In this document: positions 45,481 to 54,419 of the stretch, piece by piece
Layout of the letters: each line of letters opens with the position of its first letter
How positions within the stretch are numbered: the stretch's first letter is position 1
Source of the DNA: Pseudomonas sp. PDM18
Lineage (GTDB): Bacteria; Pseudomonadota; Gammaproteobacteria; Pseudomonadales; Pseudomonadaceae
Length of the DNA stretch: 64,000 bases
Direction: 5' to 3'
Assembly: GCF_014852585.1 (NCBI RefSeq)
Contig: NZ_JACVBX010000004.1
Location: 248,001-312,000, forward strand
Notes under the pieces: generated by a model
Database searches by the model: none
Told to the model about the DNA's origin: nothing
The model's input: only the letters and a program-made list of their open reading frames with translations
Position numbers and translations under genes: made by a program

Positions 45481-46713
45481 ATGAAACGTTTGCTGCTCGC
45501 CGCCCTGATCACCCTGGCCCTGCCACTGGCGCAGGCGGAAGAAGGACACTGGCAGGCGACCTGGAGCGTCAGCCCGCAGCGCACCTGGGGCAGGGAAGTG
45601 CCGCTGCCGCTGGGTGTGCCGCCGGTGATCGGCAACCACACGCTGCGGCAGAGCGTGAAGCTGAGCCTGGGTGGCCAGCGCGTGCGCATCGCGCTGTCCA
45701 ACGCCTATGGCAGCCAGCCGGTGGCCATCGGCGGTGTCGCCGTGGCACTCGCCGGGTCCGCCGGGCAGCTCGATGGCCAGAGCCGTCGCCTGACCTTCGC
45801 CGGCCAGCCCACGGCGTACATCGCACCGGGTGCCGAGTTGCTGAGCGATCCGCTGGACCTCGCCGTTCCGCCGCTGGGCGAGCTGGCCGTGTCGATCTAC
45901 CTGCCGCAGCCCACTGCCATCGAAAGCTTCCACTGGGACGGCAAGCAGCGCGTCTACGGTGGTCCGGGCGAACAGCTCGACGCCGTGCGCCTGCCGGCGG
46001 ACGGCAAGATGGAAGCGCGACTGTTCCTCGCCGATGTGCTGGTGGAAAGCCCCGCAGCGCGCCCGGTGGTGGCGGTGCTCGGTGACTCGATCACCGACGG
46101 CCGTGGCGCCAGCCTGGACGGCAACCAGCGCTGGCCGGACGTGCTGGCGCAGCGGCTGGCAGCGCGTGACGTGGGCGTGATAAATGCCGGCATCTCCGGC
46201 GCGCGCCTGCTCTCCGACGGCATGGGGCAGAGCGCCCTGGTGCGTTTCCAGCGCGACGTACTGGGCAAGCCGGGCGTGAAGGTGGCCATTGTGGCGCTGG
46301 GGATCAACGACATCTCCTGGCCCGGCAGCACCTTCGCGCCGAACAACCCGCTGGTGCAGTACGAGGACCTGGTCGCCGGTTACCGTCTACTGATCGCCCA
46401 GGCCCATGTGCGCGGCGTGCGCCTTATTGGCGGGACTATCCTGCCGTTCGAGCGCGCGCTCAGCGGGTCGCCTATCGAGAACTACCACGCCGCCAACAAG
46501 GAGGCGCTGCGCCAACGGGTGAACCAGTGGATTCGCGAGAGCGGCGAGTTCGATGCGGTGGTGGACCTGGATGCGCACCTGCGCGATCCCGCCCACCCGC
46601 TGCGCCTGCTGCCGGCCTACGACAGCGGCGACCACCTGCACCCCAACGATGCGGGGAACCGGGCGATGGCTCGGAGCGTGGATATCGATGCGTTGCTCAA
46701 GGGCATCCAGTAG
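45481..46713 (+). CDS. Exported SGNH/GDSL hydrolase
   Basis: Secreted esterase-like protein of 410 residues. Signal peptide 1-19 (MKRLLLAALITLALPLAQA), then an N-terminal beta domain (about 20-190) and an SGNH domain: block I LGDSITDGRGA with the nucleophile Ser near residue 204, block III GINDISWPG, and block V DHLHPND with the catalytic Asp/His. Similar proteins act on carbohydrate esters or lipids; the substrate is unknown. It is read divergently from a LysR gene. The TAG stop is the first triplet of a REP-like repeat. Confidence 0.85.
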   Translation: MKRLLLAALITLALPLAQAEEGHWQATWSVSPQRTWGREVPLPLGVPPVIGNHTLRQSVKLSLGGQRVRIALSNAYGSQPVAIGGVAVALAGSAGQLDGQSRRLTFAGQPTAYIAPGAELLSDPLDLAVPPLGELAVSIYLPQPTAIESFHWDGKQRVYGGPGEQLDAVRLPADGKMEARLFLADVLVESPAARPVVAVLGDSITDGRGASLDGNQRWPDVLAQRLAARDVGVINAGISGARLLSDGMGQSALVRFQRDVLGKPGVKVAIVALGINDISWPGSTFAPNNPLVQYEDLVAGYRLLIAQAHVRGVRLIGGTILPFERALSGSPIENYHAANKEALRQRVNQWIRESGEFDAVVDLDAHLRDPAHPLRLLPAYDSGDHLHPNDAGNRAMARSVDIDALLKGIQ

Positions 46714-46800
46714 GAGCGAACTTGCTCGCGAAGCGTTTTACTCTGTGCCTGCCGGTGAGCTGTGTTCGCGAGCAAGAACTGGGCGTCCCCTCGCTCCTAC
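46711..46800. repeat. REP-like inverted pair, TAGGAGCG...CGCTCCTA
   Basis: TAGGAGCGAACTTGCTCGCGAA at the left is mirrored by TTCGCGAGCAAG and CGCTCCTAC at the right, about 40 bases apart, forming a two-unit palindromic element. It overlaps the hydrolase stop codon. Confidence 0.75.
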
Positions 46801-46819
46801 GAAAAGCAGCCGGGTCAAC

Positions 46820-47935
46820 TCAACTGCCGAACGCCGGCCCGATGCTGTCGTCATCCATGCCGCGTTCCAGTTTGATCTTCAGCGCCAGGTCGGTGCGCGA
46901 ATCGGCGAACTTCAGCGCATCGCTCACGCTCACGCGGCCTTCCTCGAGCAATTTGTAGAGGCTCTGGTCGAAGCTCTGCATGCCGCTTTCCAGCGCGCGT
47001 TCCACCGCGCCCTTGAGCTCGGGCAATTCATCGCGCTGGATGATGCCGCGGATGTGCGGCGTCCCCAGCACCAGCTCCACCGCCACGGCGCGGCGCTGGT
47101 GGGTGCCGGGCACCAGGCGCTGGCCGACCAGCGCGAGGATGTTCTGCGAGAGGTCTGCCAGCACCTGCGGGCGCGCCTCGTCGGGGAAGAAGCGGGTGAT
47201 GCGCTCGATGGCGTGGCGACAGCTGGTGCCGTGCAGGGTGGCAACGCACAGATGGCCGGTCTCGGCATAGTGCAGTGCGTGCTGCATGGTGGCGGCGTCG
47301 CGAATCTCGCCGAGCATGATCACGTCGGGCGCCTCGCGCAGCACGTTGCGCAGGGCGTCCTCGTAGCTGTGGGTGTCCAGACCGACCTCGCGCTGGTCGA
47401 TGATCGACTTCTTGTGCATGTGGAGGAACTCGATGGGGTCCTCGATGCAGACGATGTGCCCGGAGCGGTGGCGGTTGCGGAAGTCCAGCATGCTCGCCAG
47501 GGTCGTCGACTTGCCCGCGCCGGCCGCGCCGATCACCAGGATCAGCCCGCGGTCCTGCATGGCCAGCTTGTCGAGGATCGAAGGCAGGCCGAGGGAGGTC
47601 ACATCGGGGATCACCTGCTTGATCAGGCGCACCACCATGGCCACTTCGCCACGCTGGAAGTAGATGTTCGCGCGAAAACGCCCGATGTCCGGCACGCTCA
47701 GCGCCAGGTTCATCTCCAGGTCGCGCTCGAACTCCTGCGCCTGGGCCGGCGACATCAGTTGCCAGGCGAGGGTCTTCACTTCGCCGTTCTGCAGTACGCG
47801 GTCATCCGCCGGTTGGCTATGGCCCTCGGCTTTCAGATGCGGCGGCGCGCCGACACTGAAGAACATGTCCGAGCCGCCACGCTCGGGCAGCAGGCGCAGA
47901 TACTGGATGACGTCGGGGAGGGGAGTGTCGCTCAT
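46820..47935 (-). CDS. PilT/PilU-family retraction ATPase, orphan paralog
   Basis: Type IV pilus retraction-type ATPase of 371 residues. Walker A GAAGAGKST (136-144), Asp box CIEDPIEF (163-170), Walker B DVIMLGEIRD (204-213) and His box HLCVATLH (228-235) are all present. Across the length it is closer to PilU than PilT in layout (LPERGGSDMFFSVGAPPHLK; GLDTHSYEDALRNVLREAPD). No pilus genes are nearby, so it may be a third family member besides the pilT-pilU pair expected elsewhere. Start ATG 47935 is the only good one; AGGACG lies upstream. Confidence 0.88.
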   Translation of the reverse strand: MSDTPLPDVIQYLRLLPERGGSDMFFSVGAPPHLKAEGHSQPADDRVLQNGEVKTLAWQLMSPAQAQEFERDLEMNLALSVPDIGRFRANIYFQRGEVAMVVRLIKQVIPDVTSLGLPSILDKLAMQDRGLILVIGAAGAGKSTTLASMLDFRNRHRSGHIVCIEDPIEFLHMHKKSIIDQREVGLDTHSYEDALRNVLREAPDVIMLGEIRDAATMQHALHYAETGHLCVATLHGTSCRHAIERITRFFPDEARPQVLADLSQNILALVGQRLVPGTHQRRAVAVELVLGTPHIRGIIQRDELPELKGAVERALESGMQSFDQSLYKLLEEGRVSVSDALKFADSRTDLALKIKLERGMDDDSIGPAFGS

Positions 47936-48049
47936 TGGATCGTCCTTCGATGGCGAGGGTGCACATCTGCATTGAGCCTAGCTGCAATGCCGGACGGGAG
48001 CCTAGGCGAGGCTGTGACACGCCGTGTTGACGTGCCGCAGGGAAGAACC

Positions 48050-49366
48050 TCAGGTCGACAGCTGGTTCGCAAACTGGCCGACGGCGTTGACCACGCGCTG
48101 GGCGCTGTCCTGGATCTCGATGATCACCGTGCCGGCCTGGCCGGATAGCTCCAGCCCCAGCTCGGCCTGTTGCTTGCCGCGGTCGATCATGGCTACAGCC
48201 TGGCCGGCCAGGTGCTGGTTCTGCTCCACCACGCGGGTGATTTCCTCGGTGGCGGCGCTGGTGCGCGAGGCGAGCTGGCGTACCTCGTCGGCGACCACCG
48301 CGAAGCCGCGCCCCTGGTCGCCTGCGCGGGCGGCTTCGATGGCGGCGTTTAGAGCCAGCAGGTTGGTCTGGTCGGCGATGCTGCGGATGCTCTGCACCAG
48401 CGCGCCGATGGCCTGGGACTGTCGGTCCAGCGCCTCGATACCCTGGGCGGCCTCCTGCATGCGGTCGGCCAGCTCGCGCATCACATCCACGGTCTGCTGC
48501 ACCACGGCGGCACCCTTGGTGGCGCTGTTGTCGGTGGTCTGCGAGGTGTCGAAGGCGATGGTCGCCGCTTGCGCGACGGCGTTCTCGCGGTGCACCTGTT
48601 CGGTGATCACGGTGGCGAACTTCACCACTTTGTAGAGGCGATCGTGGGCGTCGATGATCGGGTTGTAGGAGGCCTCCAGCCAGACCTCGTGGCCGCGGCT
48701 GTCGAGACGCTTGAAGCGGCCGGTGACGAACTCGCCACGGCGCAGCTTGGCCCAGAATGCCTCGTAGTTGGACGAGTTGTACTCGGCGGGTTCGCAGAAC
48801 ATCCGGTGATGCTTGCCCTGGATCTGCGTCAGGCTGTAGCCCATGGCGTTGAGGAAGCGGTCGTTGGCGGCGAGCACTTCGCCCTGCAGGTTGAATTCGA
48901 TCACTGCGGTGGAGCGTTGCAGCGCCTCGATGAGGTTCTCGTGCTCGCGGGAATTCTCGATGGTGCGGGTGAGATCGCTGGCGTAGATCGAGAAGCGCTG
49001 AATCTTTCCGGCGCTGTCGTGCACTGGCTGCAGGATAGAGCGCAGCCAGGCTTCTTCGCCGTCGCCACGTAGCAGACGGATCACCCCGGCGAGGTGCTCG
49101 CCGCGCTCGATGGCGTGCTTGACCCTCAGGTGGAAATCCAGTCCGCGCACGTGGTCGGGAATCAGGTCGAGCAGCGGGCGGCCCTTGAGCTGTTCGCCGC
49201 GGTGAAGCATCTCTTTCTCGAAGTTGGCATTCACCGACTCGATGCGCCCTCGGGGGTCGAGGAACAGCACGAGCATTTCCTCGTCGAGACTGGCACGGAT
49301 CTCTTCGAAGGAGGCGAGTTCTTCACGCAGGGCGGCGATTTCCTGCTTCAGACGCGAGTTGAACAT
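48050..49366 (-). CDS. Soluble PAS-PAS chemoreceptor, BdlA-like
   Basis: Methyl-accepting-type signalling protein of 438 residues without a transmembrane segment. A short N-terminal coiled coil (1-30) precedes two PAS domains (about 30-140 and 150-265, the second with [20 protein letters not shown]). A methyl-accepting domain follows with the conserved hairpin [18 protein letters not shown] and [14 protein letters not shown]. The second arm of the hairpin is short. The layout matches BdlA of P. aeruginosa, a biofilm dispersal protein; a redox/oxygen-type role is possible. No che genes are near. Confidence 0.85.
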   Translation of the reverse strand: MFNSRLKQEIAALREELASFEEIRASLDEEMLVLFLDPRGRIESVNANFEKEMLHRGEQLKGRPLLDLIPDHVRGLDFHLRVKHAIERGEHLAGVIRLLRGDGEEAWLRSILQPVHDSAGKIQRFSIYASDLTRTIENSREHENLIEALQRSTAVIEFNLQGEVLAANDRFLNAMGYSLTQIQGKHHRMFCEPAEYNSSNYEAFWAKLRRGEFVTGRFKRLDSRGHEVWLEASYNPIIDAHDRLYKVVKFATVITEQVHRENAVAQAATIAFDTSQTTDNSATKGAAVVQQTVDVMRELADRMQEAAQGIEALDRQSQAIGALVQSIRSIADQTNLLALNAAIEAARAGDQGRGFAVVADEVRQLASRTSAATEEITRVVEQNQHLAGQAVAMIDRGKQQAELGLELSGQAGTVIIEIQDSAQRVVNAVGQFANQLST

Positions 49367-49500
49367 GCGAGGGCTTTCTCTAGTGGTGAGGCACGAAGGC
49401 TGTTGCCGATTCGTTTCACCATTGCATCGGCCGATCCGGCCACGACTTTAGCCCCGGATGAATTGACGTAGCCCCCGTGGTTGAAGGCCTGGCGCCGCTT

Positions 49501-51258
49501 TCAGGCGGTGCTGGTCACTTCCTGACTGCTGGCGATGGCGGCGCGCAGCTGGTCGGCGTCCAGCGGCTTGTGGAGCAACTGGCTGCCGCTGGCGGCAGCC
49601 TCGCGCAGGCGCTCGGGGGAGGTGTCGCCGGTGATGATCAGCGCCGGCACATTGCGCGAGAGGTAGCTGCGGATGCGGCGCACCGCATCGGCACCGGTCA
49701 GGCCTTCACCTAAGCGGTAGTCGCTGAGGATCAGGTCCACCGGTGCGCGGCCAGCGTGGCTGGCTTCGATATGCCGCTGACAGGCAAGCAGTGCGCTGGT
49801 GCCGGGGTAGACGCGATGGCCCCAGACCTCCAGCAGGCTGCACAGCGCGTGCAACACGTCGACTTCGTCCTCCACCACCATGATGCCCAGGCCGGGCTCG
49901 CGCTCGGTCGTCGGCATCGGCAGGGGCGGGGCCTGCAACGGCGTCTCGGCCAGTGGCACGCGCAGACTGAAACAGGTGCCCCGGCCGGCCTCGGAAGACA
50001 GCGCCAGGGGATGTCCGAGCAGCCGCGCGGTGTGGCGCACGATGGCCAGGCCGAGACCGAGGCCCTGCTTGCGGTCGCGCTCGGCGTTATGCAGTTGGAC
50101 GAACTCGTCGAAGATCACTTCCTGCTGGCTGGCATGAATGCCGACGCCGGTGTCGATCACCTGGATTTCCAGCTCGTCGCCGCGCCGCCGGCAGCCCAAC
50201 AGCACGCTGCCCTTGGGGGTATAGCGGAAGGCGTTGCTCAGCAGGTTGTCGAGCACGCGCTTGAGCAGCAGCGGGTCGCTATCCACCCACAGCTGGCTGT
50301 CCTGCACACGCCAGCGCAGGTTGTGCTCGTTGGCGGTGCCGGCGTATGCCTCGCGCAGGTCGGCGAACAGTTTATGCAGCGAGATCGGCTCGCGCGCCAC
50401 CGGCACCACGCCGGCGTCCAGGCGCGAGATGTCGAGCAGGCCGTTGAGCAGGTCGCCCAGATTCCCGAGCATGGCACGCAAGCGCGTGGCGATATCACGC
50501 GCCTGGCGGGCGTCGACGGGGCCGCGCTCGGCAAGGGCGGAGAGGGCGCCGACGAATAGTCCGAGGGCGTGGATCGGCTGGCGCAGGTCATGACTGGCGG
50601 CGGCGAGGAAGCGCGACTTGGCGCGATCTGCGGCACGCGCGAGGTCGCGCTGTTCGCGCAGGTCGTGCACCAGCTCGGAATTCTCCTGGCGCAGGCGGAT
50701 GGTCTCGCACAGGCTGCGGTAGGTCACCCGGCTGTAGTACAGGTTGACCCCGGCCAGGCAGGCGATGAAGAAGCTGTAAGTAGTGTGCTGCTCGTCGGCA
50801 ACGCTCAGGCACAGCACCAGCACGGGCAACAGCATCGCGGTGAGCGAGCCGATATAGGCCGGCGGAAAGGCCGACAGCGACGGCACCGCGCCGCACACCA
50901 GGCCGGTGAGCACGATGCAGGTGAACGCGAACAACTGCGGATCGCCGTGGGCAAAACCGGCCCAGCCCAGCCATCCCCAGAGCAGACTGCTGGCCCAGGA
51001 CAGCAGCGTGTTGCTCCACAGCCAGCCGTGGCCCAGCGCGCGCGCGGGGGCTTGCCGGAAGTACGTGCGTGCCAGGACAATCCGCCCCAGCGTGAGCGCG
51101 TAGAGCGCGACCAACCAGAAGACCATCGTCGTCGGCGACAGGGCATTGCGGAAGATGTACAGCACCGGCAGGGGTATGACCAGGTTGGCAAAGAGCACGG
51201 CGTAGGATTGGCGGAACAGGAGTTCGACCAGATCGCGCTGCTGCAGGCTGTTGTACAT
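49501..51258 (-). CDS. Membrane-bound hybrid histidine kinase with C-terminal receiver
   Basis: Sensor kinase of 585 residues. The N-terminal part (about 15-185) holds six hydrophobic helices as the input region. The His box is AAASHDLRQPIHALGLF with His223, the N box LDNLLSNAFRYTP, then DTGVGIHASQ and GLGLGLAIVRHTA. A receiver domain (about 453-580) has VVEDEVD and the phospho-acceptor Asp in ILSDYRLGEG. The HDLRQPIHALGLF kinase subtype is common in Pseudomonas with divergent LuxR-type regulators; the next gene is one and starts 27 bases away on the other strand, so they are the likely pair. Confidence 0.9.
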   Translation of the reverse strand: MYNSLQQRDLVELLFRQSYAVLFANLVIPLPVLYIFRNALSPTTMVFWLVALYALTLGRIVLARTYFRQAPARALGHGWLWSNTLLSWASSLLWGWLGWAGFAHGDPQLFAFTCIVLTGLVCGAVPSLSAFPPAYIGSLTAMLLPVLVLCLSVADEQHTTYSFFIACLAGVNLYYSRVTYRSLCETIRLRQENSELVHDLREQRDLARAADRAKSRFLAAASHDLRQPIHALGLFVGALSALAERGPVDARQARDIATRLRAMLGNLGDLLNGLLDISRLDAGVVPVAREPISLHKLFADLREAYAGTANEHNLRWRVQDSQLWVDSDPLLLKRVLDNLLSNAFRYTPKGSVLLGCRRRGDELEIQVIDTGVGIHASQQEVIFDEFVQLHNAERDRKQGLGLGLAIVRHTARLLGHPLALSSEAGRGTCFSLRVPLAETPLQAPPLPMPTTEREPGLGIMVVEDEVDVLHALCSLLEVWGHRVYPGTSALLACQRHIEASHAGRAPVDLILSDYRLGEGLTGADAVRRIRSYLSRNVPALIITGDTSPERLREAAASGSQLLHKPLDADQLRAAIASSQEVTSTA

Positions 51259-51285
51259 ATCCGAAATGCCTCAGGGAGACGAAAA

Positions 51286-51945
51286 ATGGATGGGAAGCGC
51301 GAATTTCGGGTGGTCATCGCCGATGATCACGGCATCGTACGGGACGGGTTGCACCTGTTGCTTTCGACCCAGGACGGTATCCAGGTGGTGGGCGAGGCGG
51401 GGGATGGCATGCGCCTGCATGCCCTGCTGGAAGAACAAGGCGCGGACCTGCTCCTGCTCGACCTCAACATGCCCGGCCTCAACCGGCTGCAGTTCATCCA
51501 GGAACTGCGCCAGCGCCGCCCTCGGCTGAAGGTGCTGGTACTCACCGCCAATACAGAAACGGCTACCGTGCGTTCGGTACTCGATGCCGGCGTACACGGT
51601 TACCTGAGCAAAAGCGATGATACCGGCGAGCTGCTCGAAGCCATCGAGGCTCTGCGCAGCGGCCAACTCTACCTCGCGCGCAGCCTGCGCTTCATGCTGG
51701 AAAGCCCGCACGTACGCCCGCAGGGAGATGCTGACCTGCTCTCGGCCGTGGACCTTACCCGCCGTGAACGGCAGATCCTCACACTGGCGGCCCAGGGTCG
51801 CAGCGCGCGGGAGATCGCCGAGCATTTCAGCATCAGCCCGCTGACTGTGCGCAAGCACCGCGAGAACCTCATGCGCAAGCTCGACCTGCACAGCACTGCG
51901 GAGCTGGCGGCGTACGCCGTGCGCCTGGGCGTGCCCAGCGCCTGA
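51286..51945 (+). CDS. LuxR/NarL-family response regulator
   Basis: Response regulator of 219 residues. The receiver domain has ADDH (12-15) and phospho-acceptor Asp59 in LLLLDLNMPG; the LuxR-type HTH (about 155-205) shows LTRRERQILTLAAQGRSARE and ISPLTVRKHRENLMRKL. It is divergent from the hybrid kinase gene with only 27 bases between them, so the start codons share one control region. ATG 51286 follows AGGGAGACGAAAA. An 18-bp palindrome lies about 90 bases after its stop, ahead of lysE. Confidence 0.9.
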   Translation: MDGKREFRVVIADDHGIVRDGLHLLLSTQDGIQVVGEAGDGMRLHALLEEQGADLLLLDLNMPGLNRLQFIQELRQRRPRLKVLVLTANTETATVRSVLDAGVHGYLSKSDDTGELLEAIEALRSGQLYLARSLRFMLESPHVRPQGDADLLSAVDLTRRERQILTLAAQGRSAREIAEHFSISPLTVRKHRENLMRKLDLHSTAELAAYAVRLGVPSA

Positions 51946-52035
51946 GTCGAGCTTGTGCCATGCCTGCGTGCGCATGTCGCGCGTCCTGTCAGTGAGCCGT
52001 TGGACAGAGACTAGCGCCGCGCACCGGCATAAAAA

Positions 52036-52053
52036 ATACGGCAACTGCCGTAT
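52036..52053. promoter_or_regulatory. Perfect inverted repeat upstream of the LysE-type gene
   Basis: ATACGGCAACTGCCGTAT: 8-base arms, 2-base spacer, perfectly symmetric. It lies about 97 bases ahead of the LysE-family start codon and 91 bases after the LuxR-type regulator. A T-run follows on the minus strand only, and no minus-strand gene ends here, so an operator is more likely than a terminator. Confidence 0.55.
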
Positions 52054-52149
52054 GTGCCTGGCGGCCCGCGCTCCCTAACCTTTCCCGACACGGACCAGAC
52101 GCCGCCTCGATGAGCGCCGGCCGATACCCGATCAGGGAAGGATCACATC

Positions 52150-52782
52150 ATGACACTGCCTGCCTACTGGGCCTCGTTCGCCGTGGCGACGCTGGCCTTC
52201 GCCTGCATGCCGGGCCCGGCCATTCTCTACATGACCTCGCAGACCCTCGCCCACGGCCGCCGCGCCGGCCTGCACGCCGCGCTGGGCATTCACTTGGGTT
52301 GCTACGCCCATATCTTCGCTGCCAGTGCCGGCCTAGCCGCATTGCTGCACCACGCGCCGAATCTGTACCTCTCGCTAAAGCTGGCCGGCGCGGCCTACCT
52401 GATCTGGCTGGGCGGCACGATGATCTTCGGCCGACGCCGACCGGGTAGGGATGCTGAAGATCTGGACGAGGCGCGGCCGAAAGTGCTACGCGACAGCATC
52501 ATCGTCGAGGTGCTCAACCCCAAGACGGCGCTGTTCTTCCTGACCTTCCTGCCGCAGTTCGTCGACCCGACCGCGAGCCTGCCGGTGGGCCTGCAGTTCT
52601 TCATCCTCGGGATGATCGTCAACCTGGTGTTTTCCACCGCCGACGTGCTCGCTGTGCTGTTCGCCTCACTGTTGCTGGGCGCACTGGGCAAGGGACGCGG
52701 ACAACGGCTGATGCCGCGTGTGTGCGGGTCTATCCTGATAGGGCTGGGTGTGATGCTGGTGGCGCGGGGCGGGCCGGTGTGA
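52150..52782 (+). CDS. LysE-family amino acid exporter (RhtB-like)
   Basis: Inner-membrane exporter of 210 residues with six predicted helices. The N-terminal signature is FACMPGPAILYMTSQTLAHG, and LNPKTALFFLTFLPQFVDP near residue 120 is the other family hallmark. It probably exports an amino acid or its analogue. Start ATG 52150 is preceded by AGGATCACATC. Confidence 0.88.
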   Translation: MTLPAYWASFAVATLAFACMPGPAILYMTSQTLAHGRRAGLHAALGIHLGCYAHIFAASAGLAALLHHAPNLYLSLKLAGAAYLIWLGGTMIFGRRRPGRDAEDLDEARPKVLRDSIIVEVLNPKTALFFLTFLPQFVDPTASLPVGLQFFILGMIVNLVFSTADVLAVLFASLLLGALGKGRGQRLMPRVCGSILIGLGVMLVARGGPV

Positions 52783-52852
52783 CGCGGGGATCTGGAGCGC
52801 AAAGCAGAGCAGGCGCCGCCCCCGGAAAAGGGCGCGGCGCGGGTGAAGCGGA

Positions 52853-53134
52853 TCAGTCCTCGCGGCTGGTCACTTCCACCAGGTGGTAGCCGAACTGGGT
52901 CTTCACCGGACCCTGGACGACGTTCAGCGGGGCGCTGAACACCACCTGGTCGAACTCGCGAACCATCTGGCCCGGGCGGAAGCTGCCCAGGTCGCCGCCG
53001 CTGCGGCCGGACGGGCAGGTGGAGTTGTCGCGCGCCACCTGGGCGAAGTCGGCGCCGCCTTCGATGGAGGCTTTGAGTTCATTGCACTTGGCTTCGCTGG
53101 AAACCAGGATGTGACGGGCGGATGCACGGGCCAT
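52853..53134 (-). CDS. ppiC: Parvulin-type peptidyl-prolyl isomerase PpiC
   Basis: Small cytoplasmic parvulin of 93 residues. It contains ARHILVSSEAKCNELKA (active-site His8 and Cys17), GADFAQVARDNSTCPSGRSG, and GDLGSFRPGQMVREFDQVVF, and ends FGYHLVEVTSRED with the second catalytic His. It matches E. coli PpiC in length and sequence pattern. Start ATG 53134 is preceded by CAGGAGTTTTCCC. It stands alone. Confidence 0.95.
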   Translation of the reverse strand: MARASARHILVSSEAKCNELKASIEGGADFAQVARDNSTCPSGRSGGDLGSFRPGQMVREFDQVVFSAPLNVVQGPVKTQFGYHLVEVTSRED

Positions 53135-53260
53135 GGGAAAACTCCTGAACAGGCAGTAGGAAAGGGCGAAGCCTAGCCGATTCCAGGCTCGAACCCAATG
53201 CCGTTAGCCAAGCGGTACTGCGTTCCTACAGGTTAAGCCCGGCGCCCGCACTTCGGAATA

Positions 53261-53851
53261 TCAGGCCTTGCCGCCCAGCACTTCACTCAGGTGCTGCTGA
53301 TAGCGCACCACATCATTCGCGATGTTCGGGCGCTTCATCACATCCACGCAGAGGAAGGTCGGCAGCGGGCTCATGCCCAGGAACTGGTTGGCCTTGTGGA
53401 AGGGGAAGTACACCGCGTCCACACCCTTGCCCTCGAAGAAATCGGTCGGATCGTCGAAGGCCTGCTGCGGCGCGTTCCAGGTGGCCGAGATCATGTACTG
53501 CTTGCCCTGCAGCAGGCCGCCGCTGCCGTACTTCTGCGAGGCATCGGAGCGCGTGCGGCCGTCATTGGCGTAGAGGCTGCCGTGGCCGGCGGTGAACACC
53601 TCGTCGATGTACTGCTTGACGGTCCAGGGCGCGCCCATCCACCAGCCGGGCATCTGGTACACGATGATGTCGGCCCAGAGCATCTTCTGCACTTCTTCCT
53701 GGATGTCGTAGCCGCCGTCGATGAAGGTTTCCTTCACGTCGAAACCGGCGTGGTCCAGATGCGCGATGGCGGCTTCATGCAGGGTCGCGTTGTAACGGCC
53801 ATCGGAGTGGGCGAACTGTTTGCCGCCATTGATCAGCAGGATCTTTTTCAT
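53261..53851 (-). CDS. mdaB: MdaB-like NADPH quinone reductase
   Basis: Flavodoxin-fold NAD(P)H-quinone oxidoreductase of 196 residues, modulator of drug activity B type. The N-terminal strand MKKILLINGGKQFAHSDGRY, MPGWWMGAPWTVKQYIDEVF and GKGVDAVYFPFHKANQFLG follow the E. coli MdaB pattern; it uses FAD and reduces quinones in two-electron steps. The start was moved from 53905 to ATG 53851, the conserved N-terminus. It is divergent from a YgiN-like monooxygenase gene; in E. coli mdaB and ygiN are adjacent and cotranscribed. Confidence 0.93.
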   Translation of the reverse strand: MKKILLINGGKQFAHSDGRYNATLHEAAIAHLDHAGFDVKETFIDGGYDIQEEVQKMLWADIIVYQMPGWWMGAPWTVKQYIDEVFTAGHGSLYANDGRTRSDASQKYGSGGLLQGKQYMISATWNAPQQAFDDPTDFFEGKGVDAVYFPFHKANQFLGMSPLPTFLCVDVMKRPNIANDVVRYQQHLSEVLGGKA

Positions 53852-54015
53852 GGTGTGGGCCCTGAAGTGAGAAATTGGATGGCGGCAGAATATCCAGCTC
53901 AGCACGGCGGAAAAACCCGTTTTCGGACAAATGATCCGTGCGTGAGAATCAATAATGCGGCTGATTGATTTGCGTCAGGATTGGGCAATCTTTTCACCTC
54001 CCAGGAGCCCATCCG

Positions 54016-54309
54016 ATGTACGCCTTCATCCTCCAGGCCCACACCCTTCCGGAAAAGTCCCAGGCTTTCGAGGATCTGTTCCGTACCTATCTCACCCCCA
54101 GTCGCGCCGAAGAGGGCTGCATCCAGTACCACATGTTGCGCGATGCCGGCGACCCGACCCTGTTTACCTTCTTCGAGGTCTGGCAGAGCCGCGAGCACCT
54201 GGCCATCCACTCCTCGCTGCCGCACATGCGCGAGTTCCACGAACGGCGCATGGAATACCTGCGCCGCGATTTCGACATCCAGGAAGTCGAGGTGATGCAG
54301 CCGCGCTGA
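54016..54309 (+). CDS. YgiN-like antibiotic biosynthesis monooxygenase (ABM) domain protein
   Basis: Ferredoxin-like ABM-domain protein of 97 residues: MYAFILQAHTLPEKSQAFED, EEGCIQYHMLRDAGDPTLFT and FFEVWQSREHLAIHSSLPHM. YgiN of E. coli is a quinol monooxygenase that works with MdaB; here the two genes are divergent rather than in one operon, but the pairing supports that role. ATG 54016 follows CAGGAGCCCATCCG. Confidence 0.85.
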   Translation: MYAFILQAHTLPEKSQAFEDLFRTYLTPSRAEEGCIQYHMLRDAGDPTLFTFFEVWQSREHLAIHSSLPHMREFHERRMEYLRRDFDIQEVEVMQPR

Positions 54310-54419
54310 GCGAAGGCCGGAATTTCCCTCGGCCGGAAACGGAACCGGAGCGTCTCAGGCGCAGCCAAATGTCGAGAAATCACGCATCATTGAGCCCTTT
54401 TCGACCTTCGGAGCCGTCT

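Noticed and set aside
52036-52053. Reading the palindrome as a minus-strand terminator because of the adjoining T-run
   Set aside because: No minus-strand gene ends here, and the neighbours on both sides are on the plus strand.
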